The notes beneath the pieces were generated by a model that saw nothing but the letters and a program-made list of their open reading frames with translations, did not search any database and had not been told where the DNA came from. The translations under genes and the position numbers were made by a program. From Microbacterium sp. (GTDB taxonomy: Bacteria; Actinomycetota; Actinomycetes; Actinomycetales; Microbacteriaceae), in contig NZ_JAPSHY010000003.1 in the NCBI RefSeq assembly GCF_031179285.1, positions 1 through 64,000 on the forward strand: a stretch of 64,000 nucleotides of DNA. Direction: 5' to 3'. Of this stretch, positions 1 to 9,859 are shown piece by piece (positions within the stretch are counted from its first letter, which is position 1; the number at the start of each line of letters is the position of its first letter).

Positions 1-74
1 CGGAAGCTAAGCCTCACAGCGCCGATGGTACTGCAGGGGGGACCCTGTGGGAGAGTAGGACACCGCCGGACTTC
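1..74 (+). rRNA. rrf: 5S ribosomal RNA, 3' part
   Basis: The first ~74 bases match the conserved 3' half of actinobacterial 5S rRNA: the GGAAGCTAAGCC segment, the GCGCCGATGGTACTGC loop region, GGGAGAGTAGGACACCGCC and the closing strand that would pair with the 5' end. The gene begins before the window, so only the 3' portion is present. It probably ends an rrn operon, because a strong hairpin follows at once. The exact 3' end is uncertain by a few bases. Confidence 0.88.
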
Positions 75-81
75 TTCCAAA

Positions 82-117
82 GTGAAATGGCCACCCAACG
101 CAGGGTGGCCATTTCAC
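82..117 (+). terminator. rrn operon terminator hairpin
   Basis: A perfect 15-bp inverted repeat (82-96 with 103-117) encloses a 6-base loop directly after the 5S rRNA. There is no long T tract, as is common for actinobacterial intrinsic terminators. Its position just after 5S and before the convergent IclR gene supports a bidirectional terminator. Confidence 0.85.
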
Positions 118-144
118 GTTAACAGGGCTTTCGTTCACAGCGCT

Positions 145-915
145 TCATCGCTTCAAGCGCGACTCGAGAAGCGCCGCCGTCTCACGCACCGCTTCCGCGA
201 GCTGCGCCTCATGGAGGTCGGGATCAGCCCACGTGACGGCGACCGCCGCCACCGGCCACCCGGAATGGTCGAGCACCGCGGCGCCCACCGAGCGCAGCCC
301 CTCGGCGACCTCGCTGTCCTCGACGGCGAAACGCCGCACCCGTACCTCGCGCAGCAGCTCTCGCAGCTCTGCCGGAGTGTGCGGGCCTCGCCCGGTGCGG
401 TCGGGAAATGCGCTGGCATCGGGGTACAGGGCCCTGACCTGCTCGCGCGGCAGCGCCGCGAGCATCGCCCTGCCGCTGGCGGTGAGGTGGGCGGGAAGGC
501 GGACGCCCACATCGGTGACGAGAGCGGGGCGTCGCGGTGCGCGCTCCTCGACGATGTACAGCACGTCGCCGCCGCTCATCACCGCGAGGTGCGCACTCTC
601 GCCGAGGCGATCGGAGAGCGCCGCGACGAGCGGGCGTCCGAGTCGCGCCAGGGGCTGTTGCCGGGCATAGCCACCGGCGAGTTCGAACGCCGTGGTGCCG
701 AGTCCCCATCGCCGGTCCTCCCGAAGATGAACGACGAAGCCGTGCGCGGCGAGCGTCGTGAGCAGGTGATACACCGAGGAACGAGGCAGCTCGAGCTCGC
801 GGGCGATCGCGGACGCGGCGACCGGCGCCGGGCGGCCGGCGAGATACCGGAGGATGCGCAGCGTGCCGTCTGCGGCGGGCACCTGGGCCTGCGGATTGTC
901 TCGGATCACAGACAC
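145..915 (-). CDS. IclR-family regulator of histidine utilisation (probable HutR)
   Basis: The protein has about 256 residues. An N-terminal winged helix-turn-helix (DGTLRILRYLAG... ELELPRSSVYHLLTTL) is followed by an IclR effector-binding domain with the typical GESAHLAVMSGGDVLYI and LTASGRAMLAALP segments. It is transcribed away from hutH with only 52 bp between the start codons, so it very probably controls the hut genes with histidine or urocanate as likely effector (inference). I chose the GTG at 915 because the IclR fold begins just after it. An in-frame ATG at 969 would overlap the hutH start. Whether it activates or represses cannot be read from the sequence. Confidence 0.85.
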   Translation of the reverse strand: MSVIRDNPQAQVPAADGTLRILRYLAGRPAPVAASAIARELELPRSSVYHLLTTLAAHGFVVHLREDRRWGLGTTAFELAGGYARQQPLARLGRPLVAALSDRLGESAHLAVMSGGDVLYIVEERAPRRPALVTDVGVRLPAHLTASGRAMLAALPREQVRALYPDASAFPDRTGRGPHTPAELRELLREVRVRRFAVEDSEVAEGLRSVGAAVLDHSGWPVAAVAVTWADPDLHEAQLAEAVRETAALLESRLKR

Positions 916-920
916 AGCAT

Positions 921-947
921 GGCACGAACCGCTGTCGCCGTCGTGCC
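921..947. promoter_or_regulatory. Candidate IclR operator in the hutR-hutH intergenic region
   Basis: A perfect 7-bp inverted repeat, GGCACGA (921-927) and TCGTGCC (941-947), is separated by 13 bp. It fills the centre of the 52-bp gap between the divergent IclR and hutH starts. The half-site spacing of about two helical turns fits a dimer or tetramer such as IclR. Function is inferred from position and symmetry. Confidence 0.45.
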
Positions 948-967
948 CGCGGGTGTGGAATCGAGTC

Positions 968-2518
968 ATGACCGATCCGTCCCCCATCCTCGTCGGCGCC
1001 GATCCGCTGACCGTCATCGATGTCGTCTCCGTGGCGCGCACCGGCGCGCAGGTCGCGCTCGACCCCGAAGCGCTCGAAAGGGTGGCGGCCACCCGCCGCG
1101 TCATCGACGGACTGGCCGCGGATCCGCATCCCCACTACGGCGTCTCGACCGGGTTCGGTGCGCTCGCGACGACGTTCATCGCCCCGGAGCGGCGTCTGCA
1201 GCTACAGGCGAGTCTGATCAGGTCGCACGCCGCCGGGACCGGAACAGAGATCGAGCGCGAGGTGGTCCGCGGGCTTCAGCTCCTGCGACTGCAGACCCTG
1301 GCTTCGGGTCGCACCGGCGTCCGGCCGGTCGTGGTCGAGACGTACGCCGCGATGCTCAATGCGGGGATCACCCCGGTGGTCCGCGAGTACGGCTCCCTCG
1401 GCTGCTCGGGCGACCTCGCCCCGCTCGCGCATGTCGCGCTGGCGTCGATGGGCGAGGGGGAGGTGCGCGATGCCTCCGGAACGCTGCGTCCGGCATCCGA
1501 GGCGCTCGCCTCTGCGGGCATCGAGCCGCTGACCCTCGTCGAGAAGGAGGGGCTGGCGCTGATCAACGGCACCGACGGGATGCTCGCCATGCTGGCGCTC
1601 GCGCTCCACGACCTCGACGAACTCCTGCTCTCGGCCGACGTCGCCGCGGCGATGTCGATCGAGTCCCAGCTGGGAACCGATGCGGTCTTCGCGGCAGACC
1701 TGATGGCACTGCGGCCGCAGGCCGGGCAGGCAGATGCCGCCGCGAACATCAGGGCGCTGCTCGCCGGTTCGCCGATGGTGGCGAGTCACCGCGGCCCCGA
1801 GGACGGACGTGTTCAGGATGCCTACTCCTTGCGGTGTGCCCCGCAGGTGCACGGCGCAGCACGCGACACGGTCGCACATGCGTCGGCGGTCGCCGCCCGA
1901 GAGCTCATGAGCGTGATCGACAACCCCGTGATCACCCTTGATGGCCGGATCGAGTCGAACGGCAACTTCCACGGCGCCCCGATCGCCGCGGTGCTGGACT
2001 TCCTGGCGATCTCGGTCGCCGACGTCGCCTCGGTCTCCGAGCGCCGGACGGACAGGGCGCTCGACCCCGCGCGCAGTCACGGCCTGCCACCGTTCCTCGC
2101 GCACGAGGTCGGCGTCGACTCCGGTCTGATGATCGCCCAGTATGCGGCAGCAGGGATCGTGTCGGAACTGAAGCGGCTGGCCGTTCCGGCATCAGTCGAC
2201 TCCATCCCCTCCTCGGCGATGCAGGAGGACCACGTATCGATGGGATGGGCGGCTGCACGCAAGCTCCGCCGCGCGATCGACGGGCTCGGCCGCGTCCTGG
2301 CCATCGAGATCCTCACCGCCGCGCGCGCCCTCGACCTCCGAGGGCCCCTGGAACCGGGGCGCGCCACCGGCGCCGTACGCGACCTCGTCCGCACAGTCGC
2401 CGGCGGCCCCGGCCCCGACCGGTTCCTCTCGCAGGACATGGAAGCGATCACGGAACTCGTGCACACCGGCGCCGTGGCGCGCGCCGTCCGACCACTCATC
2501 GAGGAGGCACGCGCATGA
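968..2518 (+). CDS. hutH: Histidine ammonia-lyase
   Basis: This 516-residue enzyme deaminates L-histidine to urocanate, the first step of histidine degradation. The family signature [17 protein letters not shown] is present. The MIO cofactor would form from Cys146-Ser147-Gly148 rather than the textbook Ala-Ser-Gly, a variant also known in Streptomyces enzymes. Conserved [10 protein letters not shown] near residue 55 and the C-terminal QEDHVSMG segment are intact and the length is normal for the family. The ATG at 968 is chosen because the conserved protein starts there. The stop overlaps the hutU start (ATGA), indicating translational coupling in a hutH-hutU-hutI operon. Confidence 0.96.
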   Translation: MTDPSPILVGADPLTVIDVVSVARTGAQVALDPEALERVAATRRVIDGLAADPHPHYGVSTGFGALATTFIAPERRLQLQASLIRSHAAGTGTEIEREVVRGLQLLRLQTLASGRTGVRPVVVETYAAMLNAGITPVVREYGSLGCSGDLAPLAHVALASMGEGEVRDASGTLRPASEALASAGIEPLTLVEKEGLALINGTDGMLAMLALALHDLDELLLSADVAAAMSIESQLGTDAVFAADLMALRPQAGQADAAANIRALLAGSPMVASHRGPEDGRVQDAYSLRCAPQVHGAARDTVAHASAVAARELMSVIDNPVITLDGRIESNGNFHGAPIAAVLDFLAISVADVASVSERRTDRALDPARSHGLPPFLAHEVGVDSGLMIAQYAAAGIVSELKRLAVPASVDSIPSSAMQEDHVSMGWAAARKLRRAIDGLGRVLAIEILTAARALDLRGPLEPGRATGAVRDLVRTVAGGPGPDRFLSQDMEAITELVHTGAVARAVRPLIEEARA

Positions 2519-4164
2519 GCGCTGCAAGAGAAGTCCGCGCGGCGCGCGGCAACGTGCGCACGGCGAAGAGCTGGGGTGCGGAGGCGGCGAAGCGGATGCT
2601 GATGAACAACCTCGATCCCGAGGTCGCCGAGCACCCCGAGAGTCTCGTCGTGTACGGGGGAACAGGCAAGGCCGCGCGGAGCTGGGAGGCGTACGACGCG
2701 ATCGTGCGCACCCTCGACGAGCTCGAGCCCGACGAGACGCTGCTGGTGCAGTCCGGCAAACCCGTCGGTGTGTTCCGGACGCACGAGTGGGCGCCGCGGG
2801 TGCTGATCGCCAACTCGAACCTCGTCGGCGACTGGGCCAGCTGGCCCGAGTTCCGACGCCTGGAAGAGCTCGGACTGACGATGTACGGCCAGATGACGGC
2901 CGGCTCCTGGATCTACATCGGCACCCAGGGGATCCTCCAGGGCACGTACGAGACCTTCGCCGCGGTGGCGCGCTCACTCGGCAGGGATTCACTCAAGGGC
3001 ACTCTCACCCTCACCGGGGGTGCCGGCGGCATGGGTGGCGCTCAGCCTCTCGCGGTCACCCTGAACGACGGCGCTGTGATCGTCGTCGACGTCGACGAAT
3101 CGCGCCTCGCACGCCGCGTCGAGCACGGCTACCTCGACGAGTACACCACCGACCTCGACACTGCCGTCGATCGTGCGATCGCAGCCAAGAACGCGGGCGA
3201 TGCCCTCTCGGTCGGCGTCGTGGGCAACGCCGCCGACGTGTTTCCCGAACTGCTGCGCCGCGGTACTCCGATCGACATCGTCACCGACCAGACCAGCGCC
3301 CATGACCCGCTCGCGTACCTGCCGCTCGGGGTGTCCGTCGCGGACTGGAAGGCCGAAGCCGGACGCGACCCGGAGGGATTCACCGCCCGGTCGCGCGCAT
3401 CGATGGCTGCGCACGTGGCGGCCATGGTGGGATTCCAGGATGCCGGTGCAGCCGTCTTCGACTACGGCAACTCGATCCGCCGCGAAGCGGAACTCGGTGG
3501 CTTCGCGCGCGCATTCGAGTTTCCCGGCTTCGTGCCGGCGTACATCCGCCCGCAGTTCGAGGAGGGGCGCGGTCCGTTCCGCTGGGCGGCTCTCTCGGGC
3601 GACCCCGAGGACATCCTCCGGACCGACCGCGCGATCGCTGAGCTGTTCCCCGAAGATGCGGCCCTTCATCGCTGGCTGCAGAAGGCGGGCGAGAAGGTGC
3701 GATTCGAGGGCCTGCCCGCCCGAATCTGCTGGCTCGGTTACCAGGAGCGTCATCTCGCCGGGCTGAAATTCAACGAGATGGTCGCGTCGGGTGAGCTGAT
3801 GGCGCCGATCGTGATCGGCCGTGATCATCTCGATTCCGGGTCGGTCGCATCCCCGTATCGCGAGACGGAAGCCATGAAGGACGGCTCTGACGCGATCGCG
3901 GACTGGCCGCTGTTGAACGCCCTGCTGAACACGGCATCCGGCGCCTCGTGGGTCTCGATCCACCACGGCGGTGGCGTCGGGATCGGGCGCAGCATCCACG
4001 CCGGACAGGTGATCGTCGCCGACGGCTCGGCGCTCGCCGCCGAGAAGCTCGAACGGGTGCTCACCAACGACCCGGGCAGCGGGGTCATGCGCCACGTGGA
4101 TGCCGGGTACGACCACGCCAGGGACGTCGCGCGCGAGCGCGGCCTGAAGGTGCCGATGCTCTGA
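2515..4164 (+). CDS. hutU: Urocanate hydratase
   Basis: This 549-residue urocanase converts urocanate to 4-imidazolone-5-propionate using tightly bound NAD. The glycine-rich NAD segment [23 protein letters not shown] and [11 protein letters not shown] are all recognisable, and the length equals the usual ~550 residues. The start is fixed by the 4-nt overlap with hutH and a strong GAGGAGG ribosome site at 2501-2507. It is followed by hutI with a 1-nt stop/start overlap (TGATG), so the three genes form one coupled transcript. Confidence 0.97.
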   Translation: MSAAREVRAARGNVRTAKSWGAEAAKRMLMNNLDPEVAEHPESLVVYGGTGKAARSWEAYDAIVRTLDELEPDETLLVQSGKPVGVFRTHEWAPRVLIANSNLVGDWASWPEFRRLEELGLTMYGQMTAGSWIYIGTQGILQGTYETFAAVARSLGRDSLKGTLTLTGGAGGMGGAQPLAVTLNDGAVIVVDVDESRLARRVEHGYLDEYTTDLDTAVDRAIAAKNAGDALSVGVVGNAADVFPELLRRGTPIDIVTDQTSAHDPLAYLPLGVSVADWKAEAGRDPEGFTARSRASMAAHVAAMVGFQDAGAAVFDYGNSIRREAELGGFARAFEFPGFVPAYIRPQFEEGRGPFRWAALSGDPEDILRTDRAIAELFPEDAALHRWLQKAGEKVRFEGLPARICWLGYQERHLAGLKFNEMVASGELMAPIVIGRDHLDSGSVASPYRETEAMKDGSDAIADWPLLNALLNTASGASWVSIHHGGGVGIGRSIHAGQVIVADGSALAAEKLERVLTNDPGSGVMRHVDAGYDHARDVARERGLKVPML

Positions 4165-5345
4165 TGCGCACCCTCATCACGAACATCGGCGAGCTCACCA
4201 CGAACGACGCCAGCGGTGAGGACCTGTGCGGCACGCGCCACGACGCCGCCGTCGTCATCGACGGCGGTCGTATCTCGTGGCTCGGCTCGTCGGATGCTGC
4301 TCGCAGCCCCGAGGTGCATGACGCCGCCGACGACGTCATCGATGCGGACGGCCGAGCGATGATCCCGGGCTTCGTCGACAGCCACAGCCACCTGGTGTTC
4401 GCGGGCGACAGAGCTGCGGAATTCGAGGCGCGCATGGCCGGCGAGCGATACGCCGCGGGCGGCATCCGCTCGACCGTCGCGGCGACGCGCGCCGCCTCGG
4501 AGGACGAGCTGCGTGCGCGGCTGCGGCGCTTCGTCGACGAGCTCCTCGCGCAGGGCACCACGACCGTCGAGATCAAGAGCGGCTACGGCCTCGATGTCGA
4601 GACTGAGGAGCGTCTGGTGCGCCTCGCCGCCGAGGTCACGTCCGAGGTGACCTTCCTCGGTGCCCACGTCGTCCCCGCAGAGTACGCCGGACGCGACGAG
4701 GAGTACGTGGAGCTCGTCACGGGGCGGATGCTGGAACGGTGCGCCCCGCACGCGAAGTGGATCGACGTCTTCTGTGAGAGCGGCGCCTTCACCGTCGCCC
4801 AGTCGCGGCGAGTCCTGGAGGCGGGCATCGCGCAGGGTCTGTCACCGCGGGTGCACGCCAGTCAACTCGGGCCCGGAGACGGAGTGCAGCTCGCCGTCGA
4901 CCTGGGCGCGGCCTCCATCGATCACGGCACCTACCTCACCGATGCCGATGTCGCAGCCCTCGCCGGATCCGACACCGTGCTCACGCTCCTTCCCGGCGTC
5001 GAGTTCTCGACCAGGCAGCCGTATCCCGATGCGCGCCGGCTCATCGACGCGGGAGTGACCGTCGCGCTGGCGTGCGACACGAACCCCGGTTCGAGCTTCA
5101 CGTCGTCGATGCCGTTCTGCATCGCCATCGCCGTCCGCGACATGGGGATGACACCGGCCGAGGCCGTATGGGCGGCGACAGCCGGGGGAGCGCGGGCGCT
5201 GCGGCGCGACGACATCGGCGTCATCCGACCCGGGGCACGCGCGGACCTCGTTCTGCTCGATGCGCCCACGCGCATCCATCTCGCCTACCGGCCGGGGGTG
5301 CCGCTCGTCTCGCGAGTGTGGAAGGACGGGATCGCCGTGCGCTAG
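4164..5345 (+). CDS. hutI: Imidazolonepropionase
   Basis: This 393-residue amidohydrolase opens imidazolone propionate to N-formimidoyl-glutamate. Metal-binding motifs of the superfamily are visible: [22 protein letters not shown] near residue 70, GAHVVPAEY in the middle, SIDHGTYL, and ACDTNPGS near residue 315. The ATG overlaps the hutU stop by one base. It is the last gene of the hutHUI operon. Its stop overlaps the convergent hutG stop by four bases. Confidence 0.96.
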   Translation: MRTLITNIGELTTNDASGEDLCGTRHDAAVVIDGGRISWLGSSDAARSPEVHDAADDVIDADGRAMIPGFVDSHSHLVFAGDRAAEFEARMAGERYAAGGIRSTVAATRAASEDELRARLRRFVDELLAQGTTTVEIKSGYGLDVETEERLVRLAAEVTSEVTFLGAHVVPAEYAGRDEEYVELVTGRMLERCAPHAKWIDVFCESGAFTVAQSRRVLEAGIAQGLSPRVHASQLGPGDGVQLAVDLGAASIDHGTYLTDADVAALAGSDTVLTLLPGVEFSTRQPYPDARRLIDAGVTVALACDTNPGSSFTSSMPFCIAIAVRDMGMTPAEAVWAATAGGARALRRDDIGVIRPGARADLVLLDAPTRIHLAYRPGVPLVSRVWKDGIAVR

Positions 5346-6283
5346 TCGCTTCGCCCGGCGACGTTCACAGAGCGGGATGCGAGACCGGCGAGCAGCTCCA
5401 GCACGCACAGCGCCGCCAGGCGGACCGTGCGCGCGTCGTCTGCGTCGGCCGTCGCGTCGACCTCGGCGATGTCGGCGCTCACGACGTTCGGATGGGAGGC
5501 GACAGCGCGTGCGAGGGCGCGCAGCTCCCACGCGTGAAGCCCGCCCGGCACGCTCGCCGGGCACCCCGGCGCCACAGCGCGGTCGCAGACGTCCACGTCG
5601 ATGTCGAGGTGCACGCGTGGGTCGATGCCTGCCGATGCGATCTCGAGGGCCTCGGCGGCGACGTCGTCGATCCCGCGCCGGCGCAGCTCGTCGAGTGTGA
5701 TGACGCGAATGCCCCAGTCCGCCGCCCGATCGGCGTAGGCGACGGAGTTCGCGAAGTCGGCGATGCCGATCTGCACGATCCGGGACGGATCGATCCGCGC
5801 CGTCTCCGTGCGGGATCCGGCGGGAGAGTCCTGCACGAGGCGGCGCACCGGCGTCCCGTTGGAGATGCCGTCGCGCAGATCGAAGTGCGCGTCGAACGTG
5901 ATGAGACCGGTGGCACCGGACCCGAGCGCGACCGGGTAGGTGAGCGAGTTGTCGCCCCCGAGGGCGATCACGAGGTCAGAACCGGAACTCAGCTCCCGAA
6001 CCCGTTCGATCGTGTCCGCCTCGCCGGAATCCCCGTCGGGCTCGTGGATGTCCCCGGCATCCGCGATGCGCAGGACGTCGTTCAGATCGAGCGCCGGCGG
6101 GCCCATCACCGCGGTCCCGTATCGCTCGAGGGCATCGCGCACTGCGGCAGGCGTCGCGTGTGCGCCGGTGGGGGAGAGCGACGTCCGCCAGGTGGGCACC
6201 CCCAGGAGCACGGCATCCGCACCCTCCTCGAACGAGGGCCAGCGACCCGCACGCGGCCAGAGAGGGTCGTGGGACAGCGTCAC
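5342..6283 (-). CDS. hutG: Formimidoylglutamase
   Basis: This 313-residue member of the arginase/ureohydrolase fold hydrolyses N-formimidoyl-glutamate to glutamate and formamide, completing histidine degradation by the four-step route. The binuclear manganese motifs are present: [19 protein letters not shown] and LDIDVDVCD. It is encoded opposite to hutHUI, overlapping hutI tail to tail, and starts 2 nt after the DUF445 gene, so it is probably transcribed with that gene. No hutF is present. Agmatinase-type activity is possible, but the hut context makes HutG much more likely. Confidence 0.92.
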   Translation of the reverse strand: MTLSHDPLWPRAGRWPSFEEGADAVLLGVPTWRTSLSPTGAHATPAAVRDALERYGTAVMGPPALDLNDVLRIADAGDIHEPDGDSGEADTIERVRELSSGSDLVIALGGDNSLTYPVALGSGATGLITFDAHFDLRDGISNGTPVRRLVQDSPAGSRTETARIDPSRIVQIGIADFANSVAYADRAADWGIRVITLDELRRRGIDDVAAEALEIASAGIDPRVHLDIDVDVCDRAVAPGCPASVPGGLHAWELRALARAVASHPNVVSADIAEVDATADADDARTVRLAALCVLELLAGLASRSVNVAGRSD

Positions 6284-6285
6284 GG

Positions 6286-7563
6286 TCAGACTCCGGGGAT
6301 CAGGGCGTGGGCGATGGTGAAGATGGCGAGGCCCGCGAGGGCTCCGACGAACGTACCGTTCAAGCGGATGTACTGCAGGTCACGCCCGACCATGAGCTCG
6401 ATCTTCTCGGTCGTCTCGGCCGGGTCCCACCGTTCGACCGTGTCGGTGATGATCGAGGCGATGTCGTGCCGATAGCGGTCGACGAGGAAGACCGCGGCGT
6501 CGGACACCCAGGTGTCGACGCGGGTCTGCAGGGCCGTGTCCGTCGTGAGGCGCTCACCGATCTCCTGCAGGGCCTGGGTCGCTCGCCGGCGCAGACCGCT
6601 CGACGGGTCGGCGAGCGCGGTGAGAAGGCCCGCCTTCGCGGTGTTCCACGCCTCGGCGGCGAGGGCTCCGACCCGCGGGCTGTCGAACAGCGTCGCCTTC
6701 GCGTTCTCGAGCTTCGCCCTCGTCGACGGATCGTGCTGCAGATTGTCGGCGAGCCGGGCGAGGTACCCGTCCACCGCGAGCCGCGCCGGATGCCGAGGGT
6801 CGGCCTGCATGGCGTGGACGAAACGGACGGCCTCGTTGTAGACGGTGTCGTCGACGAGACGGTGTGCAAGTTTGGGCACCCAGGAGGGAAGCCGGCGTGA
6901 CACGAGGCCGCTGAAGGATTCGGCATTGGCGTCGAGCCAGGTGGCGATGCTATCCACGGCGAGATCGACCGCGCCGTGGTGGGCGTCGGACTCGACGATC
7001 TTGCCGAGCCAGGCGCCGGCAGGCGGGCCCCACTCCGGTGTCACCAGGTGCTCGCGGGCGAGGTCGGTGATGAGGTCGCGGATGTCATCATCGCTGAGCG
7101 CATTGAGCACGGCGGTGGCGACCGCAGCGCCCTCCGTGGCCACGCGCTCCGCGTGCGGCGCCTCGCGCAGCCATTCTCCGGCTCTCAGGGCGATGGGGGT
7201 CGTCGCGAGTTTCGCGCGGACGACAGCGGCCTCGAGGAAGTTCGTCTCGACGAACTCGCCGAGGGTGCGGCCGATCTCGTCCTTGCGGTTCGGGATGATC
7301 GCGGTGTGAGGGATCGGCAACCCCAGCGGCCGTCGGAACAGGGCCGTCACGGCGAACCAGTCGGCGAGAGCGCCGACCATTCCGCCTTCGGCGGCGGCCC
7401 GCACGTACGCCAGCCACGGCTGTCTCTCCTGCAGCCAGAACGCGACGACGAACACGACCGCCATGAACACGAGCGCGCCGAGGGCGACCGCCTTCATCCG
7501 GCGGAGGGCCCGCAGGCGCTCCTGATCGGCGGGGGTGAGCGGCGCCATCGATGTTCGCGGCAT
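6286..7563 (-). CDS. DUF445 family membrane protein
   Basis: This 425-residue protein of the DUF445 family (function unknown) has one clear transmembrane segment near residues 27-45 (ALGALVFMAVVFVVAFWL). The family hallmark GALADWFAVTALFRRPLGLPIPHTAIIP follows. A long helical region comes next, and a second hydrophobic segment lies near the C-terminus (FVGALAGLAIFTIAHAL). A later ATG at 7548 is an alternative start. It lies 2 nt upstream of hutG on the same strand and 47 bp from the divergent csoR-like gene. Any link to histidine catabolism is positional only. Confidence 0.88.
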   Translation of the reverse strand: MPRTSMAPLTPADQERLRALRRMKAVALGALVFMAVVFVVAFWLQERQPWLAYVRAAAEGGMVGALADWFAVTALFRRPLGLPIPHTAIIPNRKDEIGRTLGEFVETNFLEAAVVRAKLATTPIALRAGEWLREAPHAERVATEGAAVATAVLNALSDDDIRDLITDLAREHLVTPEWGPPAGAWLGKIVESDAHHGAVDLAVDSIATWLDANAESFSGLVSRRLPSWVPKLAHRLVDDTVYNEAVRFVHAMQADPRHPARLAVDGYLARLADNLQHDPSTRAKLENAKATLFDSPRVGALAAEAWNTAKAGLLTALADPSSGLRRRATQALQEIGERLTTDTALQTRVDTWVSDAAVFLVDRYRHDIASIITDTVERWDPAETTEKIELMVGRDLQYIRLNGTFVGALAGLAIFTIAHALIPGV

Positions 7564-7598
7564 GCCCTCATCCTTTCATGGCAGGGCCGCTCGGAGAG

Positions 7599-7604
7599 TA
7601 CCCT
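7599..7604 (+). promoter_or_regulatory. -10 hexamer for leaderless csoR-like mRNA
   Basis: TACCCT ends 6 nt before the GTG at 7611. A -10 element so close to the start places the transcript 5' end at or next to the start codon. Confidence 0.6.
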
Positions 7605-7610
7605 CGGAGG

Positions 7611-7883
7611 GTGATCGAAGACATCAAGAAGCGGGCCCTGCATCGCACCAGCATCCTCGAGGGTCAGGTACGCGGCGTCGCGCGGATGATCGAGAACGAG
7701 GAGTACTGCATGGACATCATCACGCAGTCCCGCGCGATCCAGCGCTCGCTGGAGTCCCTGAACCGCATGCTGCTGGACAATCACCTGCGCACCCACGTCA
7801 CCGAGATGTTCGACGAGGGCGGCGACGCGCGCGACAAGGCCGTCCTCGAACTGCTCAAGGCGTTCGACTTCGACTCGAAGTAG
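7611..7883 (+). CDS. CsoR/RcnR-family metal-sensing repressor
   Basis: This 90-residue, all-helical protein has the DUF156 pattern: HRTSILEGQVRGVARMIENEEYC, then NHLRTHVTEMF. The ligand positions read Cys33, His58 and His62, whereas the copper sensor CsoR has Cys-His-Cys. This is closer to the RcnR/InrS/FrmR branch, so nickel, cobalt or formaldehyde sensing is more likely than copper (inference from residues). The GTG start is supported by the -10 hexamer exactly 6 nt upstream. An in-frame ATG at 7578 is possible. No metal exporter lies next to it, so the target gene is not evident. Confidence 0.88.
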   Translation: MIEDIKKRALHRTSILEGQVRGVARMIENEEYCMDIITQSRAIQRSLESLNRMLLDNHLRTHVTEMFDEGGDARDKAVLELLKAFDFDSK

Positions 7884-9044
7884 TCAGGTCTCCAGCGGAC
7901 CGAGCCAGGCCGTCGCCGCCGTCGCGTGCGCCGATTCCGGGTCTGAGGGATGGAACGCGCCGGCCAGCACGTCGCGGTAGAGCCGTGAGAGCTCGTTGGC
8001 GGAGAAGTACGACCCGCCCCCGGCGACGAGCATCGACTCGTCGACGACCTTCTTGGCCATGACGATCGCACGGTGCTTGAGCCCGGACAGCAGTGTGAAC
8101 CAGCGGGCGCCGTTGTCGGCGGCGCGGTCGACGTCGCGTGCGAGCGACTCGATCTGCGGCGGCAGCGCGTCGTAGGCCAGCCCCATCTCCGCGATCCGCC
8201 AGCGGATGTCGGGGTCCTGGCTGTACGCGGCGCCGGACCTCTTCGAGCGACGCTTGCGGGCGGTCTGCACCGCGAGCTCGAGCGCACGTCTGGCGATGCC
8301 GGTGTACACCGATGCCAGCAGGATCTCGAAGACCGAGAAGATGCCGAAGACGATCGGATCGGGGTTCGGCCCCGGATCGATCCGCCGCACCACGTGCTCG
8401 GGCGCCGCGGTCGCTCCGTTCAGCCGGGTGGTCCTGCTCTGGGTGGCGCGCATGCCGAGCGTGTCCCAGTCGTCGGAGGTGACCACGGCGTCGCTGCGGT
8501 CCACGAAGGCGAAGACGAGCTTCGGAGCATCGGGCGAGGTGGTGTCGAGTCCGTGCAGTCCGAGGCGCGTCCATACCGGTGCGAGCGAGGTGAAGATCTT
8601 CGTGCCCGTGAAGGCATAGCCGCCGTCCTCGCGCGGCACGGCATCGGTGTCGCTGCCGAAGAGCACCAGGTCGTTGCCGCCCTCGCTGATGCCGAACGCG
8701 AACACGTCGCCGGCGACAGCTCCGTCCTGCACGAACTCCAGCCCTGGCACGCCGCGATCCGAGAACACCTTGGCGACGCCGGTCCACACCAGGTGCATGT
8801 TGATCGCCAGCGCGGTCGCCGGCGCCGCGGTCGCGAGCCGCTGCTGCAGCACGGCCGCCTCGGCGAGGCCGAGACCGGCGCCCCCGCGCTCGGCCGGCAC
8901 CAGGATCGACAGGTAGCCCGCGTCGCGGAGCTCGTCGAGGTCCTGCTGGGGGAAGGTGTTCTCCCTGTCGTGGATGGGGGCGCGTTCGCGGATCCGCTCC
9001 AGCAGGTCGTCGGGGAGGTACGCCGAGGGGTCGAAGTCGTTCAT
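7884..9044 (-). CDS. Acyl-CoA dehydrogenase family protein
   Basis: This 386-residue flavoprotein-type protein has an N-terminal helical domain (LERIRERAPIHDRENTFPQQDLDEL), then LVPAERGGAGLGLAEAAVLQQRLA, a beta-barrel (FAFGISEGG, TGTKIFTS) and a C-terminal four-helix bundle. This matches acyl-CoA dehydrogenases. The natural substrate cannot be read. Some relatives are FMN-dependent monooxygenases or thioester desaturases. The ATG overlaps the stop of the upstream alpha/beta hydrolase (ATGA), so the two are translated together and probably act on the same compound. Confidence 0.85.
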   Translation of the reverse strand: MNDFDPSAYLPDDLLERIRERAPIHDRENTFPQQDLDELRDAGYLSILVPAERGGAGLGLAEAAVLQQRLATAAPATALAINMHLVWTGVAKVFSDRGVPGLEFVQDGAVAGDVFAFGISEGGNDLVLFGSDTDAVPREDGGYAFTGTKIFTSLAPVWTRLGLHGLDTTSPDAPKLVFAFVDRSDAVVTSDDWDTLGMRATQSRTTRLNGATAAPEHVVRRIDPGPNPDPIVFGIFSVFEILLASVYTGIARRALELAVQTARKRRSKRSGAAYSQDPDIRWRIAEMGLAYDALPPQIESLARDVDRAADNGARWFTLLSGLKHRAIVMAKKVVDESMLVAGGGSYFSANELSRLYRDVLAGAFHPSDPESAHATAATAWLGPLET

Positions 9045-9799
9045 GCCACAGCCTCCAGCAGTTGTCGGATGGATTCCTCCGGCTTGTCCCGGTGCAGGGA
9101 GTGACCTGCGCCCGCCACCACGGACATCGTGATGCGCGGGTTGCCGGAGAGGACCTCGTCGGCGAGAGCGCCGGTGAAGATGCTGTAGACGGCGGGGTCG
9201 GCGCCGATGACATGGGTCGGAACGCTCAGCCGGGCAGCGGCATCCCGAACGTCCCATGGCTGATTCTGTGCGGTGGTCTGCTCGACGGCCCAACGGCTGG
9301 TTCGGAGGACGGCATCGACCTTCAGCTCGTGATCCTGCGGATGCCAGTGCGGGTGTTCGGCCTGCACGACCTCGATCCGCGGGTCGGCGAACGCGCGCTC
9401 CTGGCTCCTGCGCACGATGTTCGCGTCGCGCCCCTCGACCCGGATGGCGGGATCGATGAGCACGAGCCGGCGCGTCCATGCGGGGGCGGATGCCGCGGCC
9501 ACCGTGCTCGCCGCCCCGCCGAGTGAATGGCCCACGACAGCGTCCCAGGGTGCGCCGTCGGACGGGACGGTCCCTGCAAGATCCGCGCCGTATGCGCCGA
9601 CCGTGTAATCGAGCGCGCGCGGGGCGTCGCCGTGACCGCGCAGATCGACCGCGGTCGCGTGCCATCCCGCCTCGGCGAGCGCGTCGCCGAGGCGCCACAT
9701 CAGCGCGGCGGACGACCCGAGACCGTGGACGAGCAGCGCGCGTCGTGAGGCGGTCGGCTCGCCCCAGGAGATGCGGGGGAGAGTGAGCGGTGCGGCCAT
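9041..9799 (-). CDS. Alpha/beta hydrolase
   Basis: This 252-residue hydrolase has the oxyanion-hole motif LVHGLGSSAALMW, the nucleophile elbow GHSLGG, and a C-terminal histidine in GAGHSLHRDKPEES. An acidic residue in VIGADPAVYS probably completes the triad. It is the first gene of a two-gene operon with the acyl-CoA dehydrogenase-like gene. The substrate is unknown. Esterase, thioesterase or C-C hydrolase are all possible. Confidence 0.85.
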   Translation of the reverse strand: MAAPLTLPRISWGEPTASRRALLVHGLGSSAALMWRLGDALAEAGWHATAVDLRGHGDAPRALDYTVGAYGADLAGTVPSDGAPWDAVVGHSLGGAASTVAAASAPAWTRRLVLIDPAIRVEGRDANIVRRSQERAFADPRIEVVQAEHPHWHPQDHELKVDAVLRTSRWAVEQTTAQNQPWDVRDAAARLSVPTHVIGADPAVYSIFTGALADEVLSGNPRITMSVVAGAGHSLHRDKPEESIRQLLEAVA

Positions 9800-9805
9800 G
9801 GCTCC

Positions 9806-9811
9806 AGCCTA
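9806..9811 (-). promoter_or_regulatory. -10 hexamer for leaderless alpha/beta hydrolase mRNA
   Basis: On the minus strand TAGGCT ends 6 nt before the ATG at 9799. No Shine-Dalgarno sequence is needed or visible. Confidence 0.55.
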
Positions 9812-9859
9812 GGACGGGCCCGGGCGCGAAGGCGCGGTGTCAGCCCGGCCGAAGACTGC

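Noticed and set aside
25..1941. Long plus-strand open frame of 638 codons crossing the 5S rRNA, terminator, IclR gene and hutH
   Set aside because: It runs antisense through the IclR gene and out of frame through hutH, has low-complexity Arg/Ala/Gly composition and no recognisable domain. It is a GC-rich shadow frame.
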